A DNA stretch of 64,000 bases from Burkholderia territorii (GTDB lineage Bacteria > Pseudomonadota > Gammaproteobacteria > Burkholderiales > Burkholderiaceae), in NCBI RefSeq assembly GCF_902833055.1, contig NZ_CADFEJ010000005.1, positions 326,747-390,746 of the forward strand. The letters are read 5' to 3'. Numbering within the stretch: position 1 is the first letter of the stretch; each line of letters starts with the position of its first letter. Below the pieces are notes generated by a model that worked only from the letters and a program-made list of their open reading frames with translations, was not told where the DNA came from and searched no databases. The translations under genes were made by a program, and so were the position numbers. Below are positions 36,765-45,371 of this stretch, one piece after another.

Positions 36765-36904
36765 GTCGGTTCTCGTTCTGTTGTGGTGAGGGTGTTGGGT
36801 CCGGCATCCTGCAGACACTGGCACCGCTGGAACAATGGCGGGACGGACGCCGGGCGCCCGCCGCCTTCGAGCGCGATTTCGTCGCGCCCGATCGCGAAAC
36901 AGAG

Positions 36905-36947
36905 ATATTGAAGATTGAACGCGCGTACAGACATCGGACTGCATGAC
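36905..36947 (-). promoter_or_regulatory. Promoter of DoxX-like gene with RcsB-like half-site
   Basis: Reading the minus strand, GTCATGCAGTCCGA (36947-36934) abuts TGTCTG (-35), then 17 bp, then CAATAT (-10, 36910-36905). Only the right half of the motif (CAGTCCGA) matches the region's consensus. Confidence 0.45.
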
Positions 36948-36965
36948 GACGATGCGCGGGAAATG

Positions 36966-36979
36966 TAGGCCTGATCCGA
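36966..36979 (+). promoter_or_regulatory. RcsB-like site (full match, second site of DoxX-like gene)
   Basis: TAGGCCTGATCCGA matches TMRGNCYRRTCCGA at all 14 positions and lies 32 bp (about three helical turns) from the promoter-proximal half-site. Confidence 0.5.
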
Positions 36980-37015
36980 TTCTTGGGCGAAGCATCGCCT
37001 TTCCCGTCGCGACGC

Positions 37016-37144
37016 GCGTGCGCGGCTCGACCGCTACGACAGCTCGAAATGCCCGGCGAAACGGCAGCCGGCATCGCACGCGAACCGAATCAGCCGCTGA
37101 TGGCGCTCATCACATACGCGCGACACCGGCGCCAGGGGAAGTGA
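37016..37144 (+). pseudogene. Decayed histidine-kinase HisKA fragment
   Basis: About 43 in-frame codons end at a TGA (37142-37144) and read ETAAGIAREPNQPLMALIT. This aligns with EMAAGIAHELNQPLMAIVT in the kinase at 42153. The phospho-accepting His has become Arg and only the H-box neighbourhood remains. It is a remnant of a related kinase gene lying on the opposite side of TAA1. Confidence 0.6.
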
Positions 37145-37300
37145 CCGGACTTGTCGGTCGAAACCGCGAATCCCGCCGAATCGCACATCGGCAAGCTGCC
37201 ACCGTGCGGATGAAGGACGCCGTCACACAAAGCGCACTCCGTACCGCCAGTGGACCGATGGACGGCGGCACGGCGCCGCCGCCCGTCGCACGCATGCCGC

Positions 37301-40300
37301 TTACCAGTAGAAGCCGCCCCCCACGACCGCGCCCACGGCACCGCGGCTGCTCGTGTTCGCCGAGGCCTTGATCGTCCACTTGCCGTCGCGCGTCATGTAC
37401 GACACACCCAGCGCCGAACCGTATTCGCCGCCGTACGTGCTGCCGGCGATTGCAACGAAAGTCCGGCCGGGCTGCGTCGACTGCGGCAGCCCGGCGACGG
37501 CCATCGCCGCCGCTACGCCGCCCATCGCGTCCTGACGCGCGCTGTGCGCGGCGTTGTTCATCTGCTGCACGTTCACCGCATCGGTGGGCGCGGTACCCGC
37601 CGCGACGTTGGTGATCTGCCGCTCTGCCCCCGCGCTGCCGACCGATACCGCGTTGTCGCGATCCGCGGTCGAACCCGCCCCGAGCGCGACGGAGTTGTTC
37701 CCCGCCGCATTCGCGTTCTGGCCGATGGCCGTGCTGCCGCTGCCCGATGCGTTCGAGCCCTGCCCCAGCGACGTGCTGTTCTCGCCCGACGCCACCGAGC
37801 CCTGGCCGATCGCCGTGCTGCCGCCGGCCGTGGCGCTCGCGCTGTTGCCGATCGCCGTGCTGTTGCTGCCCGCCGCGTCGGCGCCCGCGCCGAGCTGAAC
37901 GCTGCCCGCGCCGCTGCCGGACGGATCGAAGTCGCCCGAACCGTTGCCCGGGCCGCCCGGCACACCGCCCGCTTCCAGATCGGACACGCGGTCGCCCAGA
38001 CCGGCGAACCGGTTCTCGAAATCCTGCCGCATGTCGTACAACTGGCCGCCGTTCACCGCGTCCATGCTGCCCGACGCGATCAGGCCCGGCGCGACGTTGC
38101 GCAGGACCGTGCCGTTGACGCCGCCGAGCGTCGCGCTGGCCAACGACAGATCGTCGTACACCACCGCGCCGAGTTCCTTGCCATCCTTGTCGACCAGCCC
38201 CGATGCCTTCAGCTGGGCAAGCGTCACGGCTTCGTCGTCGTTCGCGGCGTTCGCGACACCCGACAGCGTGCGCGCACCGTTCGTGCCGGCGAAGCTCACC
38301 GAAGCGCCGCCCGTGTTCGCGGCGACTGAAATCGCGCCCGTCGCCTGGTCCTGGCGAACGAGGCCGAGCTGGCCGGTGGCGAGCCGGTCGTTGATGTTCG
38401 TGATCTCCGTGCGGTTGTCCGCGATGTCCGACGCGTTTTGCGCGACGGACCGGTTGGTCGCATGGAGCTGATCACCCGTGACCGCATCGCGGCTGCCTGC
38501 CGCGACGTCGCCGTTCGCGATGCCCGTCAGCTTTCGCTCGCCCGCCGTGCCGGCGAAGTTCACCGCCGCGCCGTCCGTGTTCTCGCCGACCGTCAGGTCC
38601 GCACCCGCCGCCGCTTGCTTGACCAGACCGATCGAACCGTTGTTCATTTCGCTGCGGATCTGCGTGATCGACGTTTCGTTGTTCGTCACCCGCTGATCGA
38701 GATGCGTGACGTCGACGGCCACCGCATGCAGTTGATCGCCCGTGACCGCATCGCGGCTACCTGCCGCAACGTCGCCGTTCGCGATGCCCGTCAGCTTGCG
38801 CTCGCCCGCCGTGCCGGCGAAGTTCACCGCTGCGCCGTCCGTGTTCGCGCCGACCGTCAGATCCGCGCCAGCCGCCGCTTGCTGCACCAGACCGATCGTG
38901 CCGCCCGACAGCTCGGCCAGTTGATCGTTGATCCAGGTGATGTCCGACGTATTCTTCGCGATATGCGTCTCGTTCTGCGTCACGCGACCGTCGATGCTCG
39001 TCACCTGCGTGCCGAGGTTCGACACGTCGCTGCCCAGACCGGCGATATCGGACGTGTTCTTCGCGATGTGCGTCTCGTTCTGCGTCACGCGACCGTCGAT
39101 GTTCGTCACCTGCGTGCCGAGGTTCGACACGTCGCTGCCCAGACCGGCGATGTCCGACGCGTTCTTCGCGACGTCGCGATTCGTGGCGAACAACTGGTCG
39201 CCCGTGACGGCATCGGTGCTGCCCGCCGCGATTGCGCCATTCGCGACGCCCGTCAGCTTGCGCTCGCCGGCCGTGCCGGCGAAGTTGACCGTCGCGCCGT
39301 CCGTGTTCGCGCCGACCGTGATCCCGGCGCCGGCTCCGGCCTGCTGGACGAGCCCCGTCGTCCCGCTGCCGATCTGGTCCGCGAGCTTCGCGATGTCGCT
39401 TTCGTTGGTCGTCACGCGGCCGTCGAGATTCGTCACCACGTCGCCGACGTTATCGAACGTCTTCGTGCCGCCATTGCCGTCGCCCACCATGAAGCTCGGC
39501 GCCGCGATCGAGCCATCCGCGTTGACGGCCGTGCCCGCGCCGATCGCGCCGGCCACGCCCTTCAACTGGCCGACGTTGACCGCGTCGGTATCGTCCGTGC
39601 CGGCGGCCATGTGGATGATCTGGCGCTGCAGCGTCGCGGAGCCGACGGACACCGTAGCATCGCGATCCGCGACGGAGCGGATACCGAGGGCGACGGATTG
39701 GTCGCCCGACGCCGTTGCACCGACTCCGATGGCCGACGCGAAGTGCCCCGCTGCCGTTGCGCCCTTGCCCACTGCCAGGCTGGATTCGCCGGATGCTTGC
39801 GCGTCCACGCCCAGCGCGGTGGCGTTGTTGCCGGTCGCGGCCGCACGGTGGCCGACCACGACCGAGTAGGTCCCGACTGCCGTGGCCGCACCGCCGATTG
39901 CAATCGAGTCCGCCGCCGCCAGCGCGGGATCCGCTACCGTGTTGATCTTCACGTAGTCGTCGGTCACGGCCGCGTTCAGCTTGCTGTTGATATTCGTGAT
40001 GTCGGACGCGTTCTTCGCGATATCGCCCTTTGCGATCGTCAGTTCGCCGTCGAGTGCGCCGAGCGCGTCGGCGACGGTGTGCTGCGTGCCGCCGTTCGCG
40101 AGCCCGTACGTCGGGCCGGTCACGACGCCCGTTACCGGATCGATCGCCGCGCCGCCGCCGAGTGCGGTTACGACCGGTGCGAGTTGAGACACGTTTACGG
40201 CGTCGGTGTCCTGCGTGCCGGCTGCCATGTTGGTGATCTGCCGTTGCAGCGTCGACGAGCCGACCGAGATGGTGTCGTTGCGCGTCGCGTTCGAATTCGT

Positions 40301-41086
40301 ACCGAGTGCCATTGCGTTCGTGACGTTCGCGTCGACGGTCGCATGATTACCGATCGCAACGGAATTGGTGGCGCCCGCCGAAACGCCGGCGAGCGTGCCC
40401 AGCGCAACGCCGCCCGTGGCCAGTACCGACGTCTGGTTGCCTAACGCGGTGCTGTTGTCGCTGGTTGCGGTCGCAAGGCGACCGATTGCCACGACGCCGC
40501 TGCCGGTCGCCGTCGCCGAGGAACCGATCGCCAGCACCGACGTGCCGGACGCGATCGAATCGTTACCGATCGCGGTCGCGGAAGTGCCGCCGGTCGCTTT
40601 TGCAAGACGGCCGAATGCCATCGAACCGGTGCCGGTTGCGGTCGCGGCAGATCCGAACGCCAGAACCGACGTGCCGTTGGCGACCGCCGCATTCCCGATC
40701 GCGACAGCGGCCGTTCCCGATGCGGTGGCTGCCGTTCCGCCCATCGTCGCCGGCAATACCTTGATATACGCGTCGTCCACTACCGCACTGGTGCCGATGG
40801 CGCCCATGGTGCCCACCGACCCGATCGCTCCGGCGCTCGGCACCGTGCACACGCCCGCTTCGCCGACCACGCCATTCTGGCCGTCGGCCGTCGTGCACGC
40901 GTCTGCCCCCGCCGTAGCCGCGAAGGCCTGCGAAGCGCCCAAGCTCAGTGCGACGGCCGCCAGCGCGATCGCGCTGCGCACCAGCGCGCGCCGACCGCCG
41001 GACTTCTTGCGGGCCGTTGCAAGCTCGGAAACGGCGACCCAAGTGCCCGTGGCCGTATTGAAGAGAGTGCGATGTGCTTTGTTCAT
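37301..41086 (-). CDS. Trimeric autotransporter adhesin 1 (YadA/BpaC-like)
   Basis: A 1261-residue surface adhesin. The extended signal peptide (ESPR) starts MNKAHRTLFNTATGTWVAVSE and cleaves near AFA56. A YadA-type head of repeated AIG-x-A motifs spans about 100-260. Neck and stalk modules with VNVSQL/DAVTGDQL connectors follow, then two exact-length 35-residue (five-heptad) stalk repeats. A second head-like block (SVASGENSTSLGQGS) and the C-terminal YadA anchor end in GGFYW. TCTGGAG precedes the ATG. A strong candidate promoter with an RcsB-like box lies 36-78 bp upstream. Expected role: outer-membrane trimer for host or surface adhesion. Confidence 0.93.
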   Translation of the reverse strand: MNKAHRTLFNTATGTWVAVSELATARKKSGGRRALVRSAIALAAVALSLGASQAFAATAGADACTTADGQNGVVGEAGVCTVPSAGAIGSVGTMGAIGTSAVVDDAYIKVLPATMGGTAATASGTAAVAIGNAAVANGTSVLAFGSAATATGTGSMAFGRLAKATGGTSATAIGNDSIASGTSVLAIGSSATATGSGVVAIGRLATATSDNSTALGNQTSVLATGGVALGTLAGVSAGATNSVAIGNHATVDANVTNAMALGTNSNATRNDTISVGSSTLQRQITNMAAGTQDTDAVNVSQLAPVVTALGGGAAIDPVTGVVTGPTYGLANGGTQHTVADALGALDGELTIAKGDIAKNASDITNINSKLNAAVTDDYVKINTVADPALAAADSIAIGGAATAVGTYSVVVGHRAAATGNNATALGVDAQASGESSLAVGKGATAAGHFASAIGVGATASGDQSVALGIRSVADRDATVSVGSATLQRQIIHMAAGTDDTDAVNVGQLKGVAGAIGAGTAVNADGSIAAPSFMVGDGNGGTKTFDNVGDVVTNLDGRVTTNESDIAKLADQIGSGTTGLVQQAGAGAGITVGANTDGATVNFAGTAGERKLTGVANGAIAAGSTDAVTGDQLFATNRDVAKNASDIAGLGSDVSNLGTQVTNIDGRVTQNETHIAKNTSDIAGLGSDVSNLGTQVTSIDGRVTQNETHIAKNTSDITWINDQLAELSGGTIGLVQQAAAGADLTVGANTDGAAVNFAGTAGERKLTGIANGDVAAGSRDAVTGDQLHAVAVDVTHLDQRVTNNETSITQIRSEMNNGSIGLVKQAAAGADLTVGENTDGAAVNFAGTAGERKLTGIANGDVAAGSRDAVTGDQLHATNRSVAQNASDIADNRTEITNINDRLATGQLGLVRQDQATGAISVAANTGGASVSFAGTNGARTLSGVANAANDDEAVTLAQLKASGLVDKDGKELGAVVYDDLSLASATLGGVNGTVLRNVAPGLIASGSMDAVNGGQLYDMRQDFENRFAGLGDRVSDLEAGGVPGGPGNGSGDFDPSGSGAGSVQLGAGADAAGSNSTAIGNSASATAGGSTAIGQGSVASGENSTSLGQGSNASGSGSTAIGQNANAAGNNSVALGAGSTADRDNAVSVGSAGAERQITNVAAGTAPTDAVNVQQMNNAAHSARQDAMGGVAAAMAVAGLPQSTQPGRTFVAIAGSTYGGEYGSALGVSYMTRDGKWTIKASANTSSRGAVGAVVGGGFYW
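38956..39165 (-). repeat. Tandem 105-bp stalk repeat in TAA1
   Basis: Two adjacent, nearly identical 105-bp units begin at 38956 and 39061. Each encodes 35 residues (five heptads) of the type IAKNTSDIAGLGSDVSNLG. The period keeps the coiled coil in register, so unit gain or loss would change stalk length without a frameshift. Confidence 0.7.
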
Positions 41087-41121
41087 GGTGACTCCAGAGA
41101 TGAGTTGATCCGTTGGAAATC

Positions 41122-41164
41122 ACTGTATTTTTTCGATGCCTTCGGTTCGATAAGACCAGTCCGA
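41122..41164 (-). promoter_or_regulatory. TAA1 promoter with RcsB-like box
   Basis: On the minus strand, TCGGACTGGTCTTA (41164-41151) abuts TCGAAC (-35), 17 bp, then TACAGT (-10, 41127-41122). The predicted start is near 41115, a leader of about 30 nt. Read on the plus strand the site is TAAGACCAGTCCGA, a 14/14 match to the consensus. Confidence 0.65.
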
Positions 41165-41234
41165 AAGCAATGCGGCCCCAATGGATGGATACCGAGCCGG
41201 CGCTACCGCTGGCACGCCACACGGTCGGGCCGAA

Positions 41235-41277
41235 TCAGACGGGTCCGATTGGATTGACGTCATACGGCTCGTAGACT
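41235..41277 (+). promoter_or_regulatory. Ion-channel gene promoter with RcsB-like box
   Basis: TCAGACGGGTCCGA (13/14) abuts TTGGAT (-35), 17 bp, then TAGACT (-10, 41272-41277). The predicted transcription start (about 41284) falls on the GTG start codon of the channel gene, implying a leaderless mRNA or a mis-set start. Confidence 0.6.
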
Positions 41278-41284
41278 CCGACGC

Positions 41285-42139
41285 GTGAATCTCTCGACCG
41301 AACCCCTTCGCCGGACGGTGCGCGCCGCGATCCGCGACGCCGCCCGTCACCGCCGCTTCGTGCGCGGACTCGACATCGCCGTGCTCGCGCTGATCGTCGC
41401 GAGCGTGTTCGTCGTGATGGCCGACAGCGTCCAGGAGTTGCACGCGCGTCACGGAAAAGCGCTGTACGCCGCCGAGTGGGCGTTCACGCTGCTGTTTACC
41501 GTCGAATACGCGGTGCGGCTCCTCACCGCGCCGAAGCCTGCCGCATACGCGCGCAGCTTCTTCGGCATCGTCGATCTCGTGTCGATCCTGCCGACCTATC
41601 TCGCCTTCTTCTTTCCGGGCCTGCATGCGCTGATCGACGTGCGCCTGCTCAGGCTGCTGCGCGTGTTCCGCATTCTCGGGCTGGCGATCTACCTGGAAGA
41701 AGGCCAGATGTTGATCCGCGCGCTCGCGCGTGCACGGCGCAAGATCTTCGTATTCATCGGCGGGATGTTCGTGATCGTCGTGATCCTCGGCACGGTGATC
41801 TTCCTCGTCGAGGGCCCCGAGAACGGCATCACGAGCATCCCCGTCGGCGTGTACTGGGCCGCCGTGACGATGAGCACCACCGGCTACGGCGACCTGACGC
41901 CGCACACGCCGCTCGGGCGCTTGATCACGTCGTGCGCGATCCTGCTGGGTTACGGCATCATCGCGTTCCCGACCGGCATCATGGGCGCCGAACTCGTGGC
42001 GACGGCACTCGAGCGCGGCCGCGCACGACAGGCCGCGTCCGCCGGCACCGACACGGGCACCTGCCCGCATTGCGGCGCATGCGTGGCGACACCCGGCGAA
42101 ACGATCGCCGCGTCGACGCATCGCGCATCGAACCGGTAA
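41285..42139 (+). CDS. Voltage-gated-type potassium channel
   Basis: A 284-residue six-helix ion channel. S1-S4 are visible, with an S4-like basic helix DVRLLRLLRVFRIL; the pore loop carries the K+ selectivity filter TTGYGD (198-203); S6 follows. The short cytoplasmic tail ends with CPHCGAC, a possible zinc or redox knuckle. The GTG at 41285 is the only reasonable start before S1. It has no ribosome-binding site and sits at the predicted transcription start. The kinase gene follows 13 bp later, so channel, kinase and regulator may share transcripts. Confidence 0.85.
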   Translation: MNLSTEPLRRTVRAAIRDAARHRRFVRGLDIAVLALIVASVFVVMADSVQELHARHGKALYAAEWAFTLLFTVEYAVRLLTAPKPAAYARSFFGIVDLVSILPTYLAFFFPGLHALIDVRLLRLLRVFRILGLAIYLEEGQMLIRALARARRKIFVFIGGMFVIVVILGTVIFLVEGPENGITSIPVGVYWAAVTMSTTGYGDLTPHTPLGRLITSCAILLGYGIIAFPTGIMGAELVATALERGRARQAASAGTDTGTCPHCGACVATPGETIAASTHRASNR

Positions 42140-42152
42140 TCGCCGCCGCATC

Positions 42153-43586
42153 ATGAAAATTTCCACTCGCATCGTGGCGCTGTCGGGCTGGCTTGCGTTG
42201 AGCCTTTCGGGGACCGCGCTCGTGCTGTCGCGTTCGGTGTCCGACGCGCACGACCGCTTTTTCCAGGACACCAGCATCGCGATCCGCGTGCTCGGCCAGA
42301 AAACGGCCCAGCAGGAAGCGATCCTCGCCACGCTCGGCGCCACGCCGTTGGGCACCGTGCCGCCGCACATGCTCGATGAGCTGCGCGAACGCATGCCGCA
42401 ACTCACGGGGCTCGCGCGCTGGCGGCCCGGCAGCGGATGGCAGGCGGCCAACGGCGCGGCGCCCGGTGTGCGGCCGCCGCCGACCACAGCGGCAAATCCC
42501 TACGTGCTCGAATTCGACGCCGACGGCCAATACTGGCTTGTCGCCGCGACTGGATGGGCCGTGCGAATCGACCCGCGCGCGATGCTCCAGCCCGGCGACT
42601 GGCCGGCGTCGCTGACGTCCGTCACGCTGCAATTGAACGGGCGCAGGTTCGACGTGCTGAACCGGCCGCCGGCCGCCATGCCTCTCGCCTGGCCGATGAC
42701 GCTCGACAAGCGCCTGCCGACCGGGCCTCAGGCGCTGCGGCTGCACGCGACGCGCGCACTGACCGTCGACGATCTGCCGTGGCTGCCGATCGCGCTGTGG
42801 AACACCGTCGCGATCCTGCTCGTCGGCGGCGTACTCGGCGCATGGCGCCTGCGCGACGCGCAACGCCGCGAACACGCCCGCGCGCGGCTCGACCGCTTCG
42901 GCCGCCTCGATACGCTCGGTGAAATGGCGGCCGGCATCGCGCATGAACTGAACCAGCCGCTGATGGCGATCGTCACGCACACGCGCGCCGCCGAGCGGCT
43001 GCTCGATCTCCCGGTCGAACGCGACAACGTCCGGCGTGCGCTGCAGACGAGCGTCGCGCAGGCCAAGCGCGCGGCATCGATTCTCGACCGGCTGCGCGTC
43101 GCCGCAACGTCGGCGCACGGCGGCGAGCGCCATGCGCTCGATCCGGACGCGATCGTGTCCGCGCTGCAACTTCTGTACCGGGACGAGCTGGCTCGCGAGC
43201 ACATTTCGCTCAGCTGGCACAATGCGACGCCCGGCGCGCGGCCGCTTGCCGATCCGGTCGCCGTCGAGCAGATCCTGCACAACCTGATTCAAAACGCGCG
43301 CGACGCGCTGTCGGGTGCACCGCACGGATCGATCCGCGTGAGTGGCGAGCGGACCGGCCGGCAATATCGCTTCACCGTGATCGACAACGGCCCCGGCATA
43401 CCGCCCGACATGCTGCCGCGCCTCTTCGAGCCGTTCTTCACCACACGCGGCCACGGGCTCGGACTCGGGCTGCCGCTCTGCGACACGCTCGCACAGCGCC
43501 AGAACGGCGCACTGGCGATTCACAACCGGCCGTCGGGCGGCGTCGAGGCCACCTTGTCGCTGCCGTTCGCGGAGATCCAGCCATGA
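42153..43586 (+). CDS. Sensor histidine kinase (two TM, FixJ-system partner)
   Basis: A 477-residue kinase. TM1 is about 8-28 and TM2 about 213-232, enclosing a periplasmic sensor domain of about 180 residues of unknown ligand. HisKA carries His264 (GIAHELNQPLMA); HATPase has NLIQNARDAL, DNGPGIPPDM and a GLGLGLP box. No PAS or receiver domain. It overlaps the response-regulator gene by ATGA, so they form a cognate pair. Confidence 0.9.
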   Translation: MKISTRIVALSGWLALSLSGTALVLSRSVSDAHDRFFQDTSIAIRVLGQKTAQQEAILATLGATPLGTVPPHMLDELRERMPQLTGLARWRPGSGWQAANGAAPGVRPPPTTAANPYVLEFDADGQYWLVAATGWAVRIDPRAMLQPGDWPASLTSVTLQLNGRRFDVLNRPPAAMPLAWPMTLDKRLPTGPQALRLHATRALTVDDLPWLPIALWNTVAILLVGGVLGAWRLRDAQRREHARARLDRFGRLDTLGEMAAGIAHELNQPLMAIVTHTRAAERLLDLPVERDNVRRALQTSVAQAKRAASILDRLRVAATSAHGGERHALDPDAIVSALQLLYRDELAREHISLSWHNATPGARPLADPVAVEQILHNLIQNARDALSGAPHGSIRVSGERTGRQYRFTVIDNGPGIPPDMLPRLFEPFFTTRGHGLGLGLPLCDTLAQRQNGALAIHNRPSGGVEATLSLPFAEIQP

Positions 43587-44206
43587 CGACCTCCGAAGCG
43601 ACGGTCGTCGCGATCGTCGACGACGACGAAGCCGTGCGCGACGGCCTCGCGCTGCTGCTGCGCACCGTCGGCATAGCGACCCGCTGCTACGCGGACGCGC
43701 ACGCGTTCCTCGACGACGCGCTCGACACCGCGCTCGGCTGCGTGCTGCTCGACATCCGCATGCCGGGCATGAGCGGGCTCGATGCGCTCGACCGTCTGCG
43801 CGAGCAACGCGACTTGCCGGTCATCGTGCTTACCGGCCATGGCAACGTCGACGCATGCCGTCGCGCATTCAAGCGCGGTGCCGTCGACTTCCTGCGCAAG
43901 CCGACCGACGACGACGAGCTGATCGACGTCGTGCAGCAGACGATCCGCCGCCACGCGGACCGGCGCGCGCGCGCCGAGGCCGAACGGCATCGCGCGCAGC
44001 GCGTCGCCGCATTGAGCGGACGCGAACGTCAGGTGCTCGAAGGCATCGTGCGCGGGCTGAGCAACAAGGAGATTGCGCGCGCACTCGCGTTGTCGCCGCG
44101 CACCGTCGAAACGTACCGGGCGATCGCCCTCGACAAGCTGGGCACCGCATCACTCGTCGAACTCGTGCGCGACTACGCGGCGTTGCTCGGCGCGGCGCCT
44201 CCGTAA
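43583..44206 (+). CDS. FixJ/NarL-type response regulator
   Basis: A 207-residue regulator. Receiver with IVDDDE, phospho-acceptor Asp57 (VLLDIRMPGM), the Thr in VLTGHG and Lys in FLRKP; then a LuxR-type HTH (LSGRERQVLEGIVRGLSNKEIARAL; SPRTVETYRAIALDKLG). It probably acts on the next gene, whose upstream region contains CGTA..TACG dyads. Confidence 0.9.
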   Translation: MTTSEATVVAIVDDDEAVRDGLALLLRTVGIATRCYADAHAFLDDALDTALGCVLLDIRMPGMSGLDALDRLREQRDLPVIVLTGHGNVDACRRAFKRGAVDFLRKPTDDDELIDVVQQTIRRHADRRARAEAERHRAQRVAALSGRERQVLEGIVRGLSNKEIARALALSPRTVETYRAIALDKLGTASLVELVRDYAALLGAAPP

Positions 44207-44221
44207 CGCTACGGAGGCGCC
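44194..44221. terminator. Perfect 12-bp hairpin over the regulator stop codon
   Basis: Arms GGCGCCTCCGTA / TACGGAGGCGCC flank the tetraloop ACGC, and the TAA stop (44204-44206) runs from the left arm into the loop. There is no U-tract. It may attenuate read-through into the porin gene or stabilise the mRNA end. Confidence 0.5.
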
Positions 44222-44252
44222 ATCCGTACGTGAGCGGGTACAGAGCGAGCGG

Positions 44253-44265
44253 CGTAATTCCTACG
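44253..44265. promoter_or_regulatory. CGTA-N5-TACG dyad before the barrel gene
   Basis: CGTAATTCCTACG is an inverted repeat 39 bp upstream of the outer-membrane protein start. It is a candidate binding site for the FixJ-type regulator just upstream. Confidence 0.4.
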
Positions 44266-44304
44266 ATGACGGTTTTCATCGATCGTCTACAAGGAAACGC
44301 TGTC

Positions 44305-45015
44305 ATGTCCCGACTCTTCATCGTCCCGTCGTCGCTCGCGATGCTGTTCTCCGGTGCCGCCCTCGCCGATGCCGCGAGCCCGACGTCCCGCACGTCGACC
44401 AACAGCGACGCCGGCTACTACGCGACGGCCCGCGTCGTCGGCGCGTTCGACAACGCCGCCAACATGGAACTCACCAGCCCGCGCGTAACGAGCCGCATCG
44501 GCGGCCCGGACGGCCAGTCGCGCGTGACCGGCGCCGTCGGCCTCGGGTACCAGTTCGGCAACGGCTGGCGCGCGGAAGGCGAATACACGTTCAAGCGCAG
44601 CGGCAATTTCGTCAGCTACTGGGCGCCGTTCGACGCCAACGCGAACCAGTTCCAGGTGTCGTCGCAACGGCTGATGCTGAACGGTTATCGCGATTTCGAT
44701 CTGGGCCGCGGTTTCTCCGTCTACGGCACGGCCGGTATCGGCGTGGCGATCGTGTCGGCGGACGGCTGGCAGACCAACGATTCGCGCCAGTTCGCGTCGC
44801 GCACGCAAACGAATTTTGCGTATTCCGCAGGGGCGGGCGTCAGCTATGCGATCAACAAGCGCTTCACGCTCGACGTCGGTTATCGTTTCGTCGACATGGG
44901 CAACGTCGAATCCGGCTACAACACGTTCGTGAACCGCGTATCGGCGCGCGACGAACAACTGAAGGCGTCGCTGCGCTCCAACGAAGTGTTCATCGGCCTG
45001 CGCGGCCGCTTCTGA
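44305..45015 (+). CDS. Outer-membrane beta-barrel protein (OmpW/OmpA-like)
   Basis: A 236-residue exported protein with signal peptide ending near ALADA. The mature part alternates polar and aromatic residues as in eight-stranded barrels (YYATARVVGAF, GLGYQFGNGWRAEGEYTF, FSVYGTAGIGVAIV, FTLDVGYRFVDMGNV) and ends with a terminal Phe (IGLRGRF), the Bam recognition signal. AAGGAAA precedes the ATG. It is probably regulated by the adjacent two-component pair. Confidence 0.85.
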   Translation: MSRLFIVPSSLAMLFSGAALADAASPTSRTSTNSDAGYYATARVVGAFDNAANMELTSPRVTSRIGGPDGQSRVTGAVGLGYQFGNGWRAEGEYTFKRSGNFVSYWAPFDANANQFQVSSQRLMLNGYRDFDLGRGFSVYGTAGIGVAIVSADGWQTNDSRQFASRTQTNFAYSAGAGVSYAINKRFTLDVGYRFVDMGNVESGYNTFVNRVSARDEQLKASLRSNEVFIGLRGRF

Positions 45016-45093
45016 TCGTTCGGCGAGCGCCGCCCGCGCGTATCTCTCTGGATTCCGATACGAAAGACGCCAGCGCGTCGCTGCCGTGCCGTT

Positions 45094-45136
45094 TCAGTCC
45101 AGTCCGATTGGCGGGCCGCCTGCCGGCCGGTATGCT
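45094..45136 (+). promoter_or_regulatory. Orphan promoter with RcsB-like box
   Basis: TCAGTCCAGTCCGA (14/14) abuts TTGGCG (-35), 17 bp, then TATGCT (-10, 45131-45136). No plus-strand gene follows; transcription would run antisense to the small membrane-protein gene. The downstream sequence shares elements with the TAA2 leader. Confidence 0.55.
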
Positions 45137-45371
45137 TTCGATGCGCGGTACCGGAACGGTTCGTGGGCGGCAGTCTGGACATTGCATGCCGGGAGGAGCG
45201 AACCGCTCCGCTGCCGCGCCCCGTGTGCCGGCGACGGTTTGAACGCGGGTGCTCGATGGTGGCCGGTGGGCGCGGCCACGTGTCGTCCGACGCCATGTTC
45301 CGTACCTCTAGAGAAACGCTGCCTCATGCGAGCATCGAGCGCCCGCATCCAAGCCGCCTTCCTGTTCCCTT
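45137..45371 (+). other. Leader-like region homologous to the TAA2 leader
   Basis: No gene seen. Contains ATGCCGGGAG at 45186-45195 and a 24-nt segment at 45257-45280 (a GTGGCC/GGCCAC hairpin) that is identical to 52638-52661 in the TAA2 leader. Possibly an orphaned regulatory leader or an untranslated RNA. Confidence 0.45.

Larger units (their letters stand above)
36765..37300. other. Intergenic region with regulatory sites and a kinase remnant
   Basis: A 536-bp gap. It contains the DoxX-like gene promoter, two RcsB-like sites and a decayed fragment of a sensor kinase, all listed separately. Nothing else was recognised. Confidence 0.5.
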
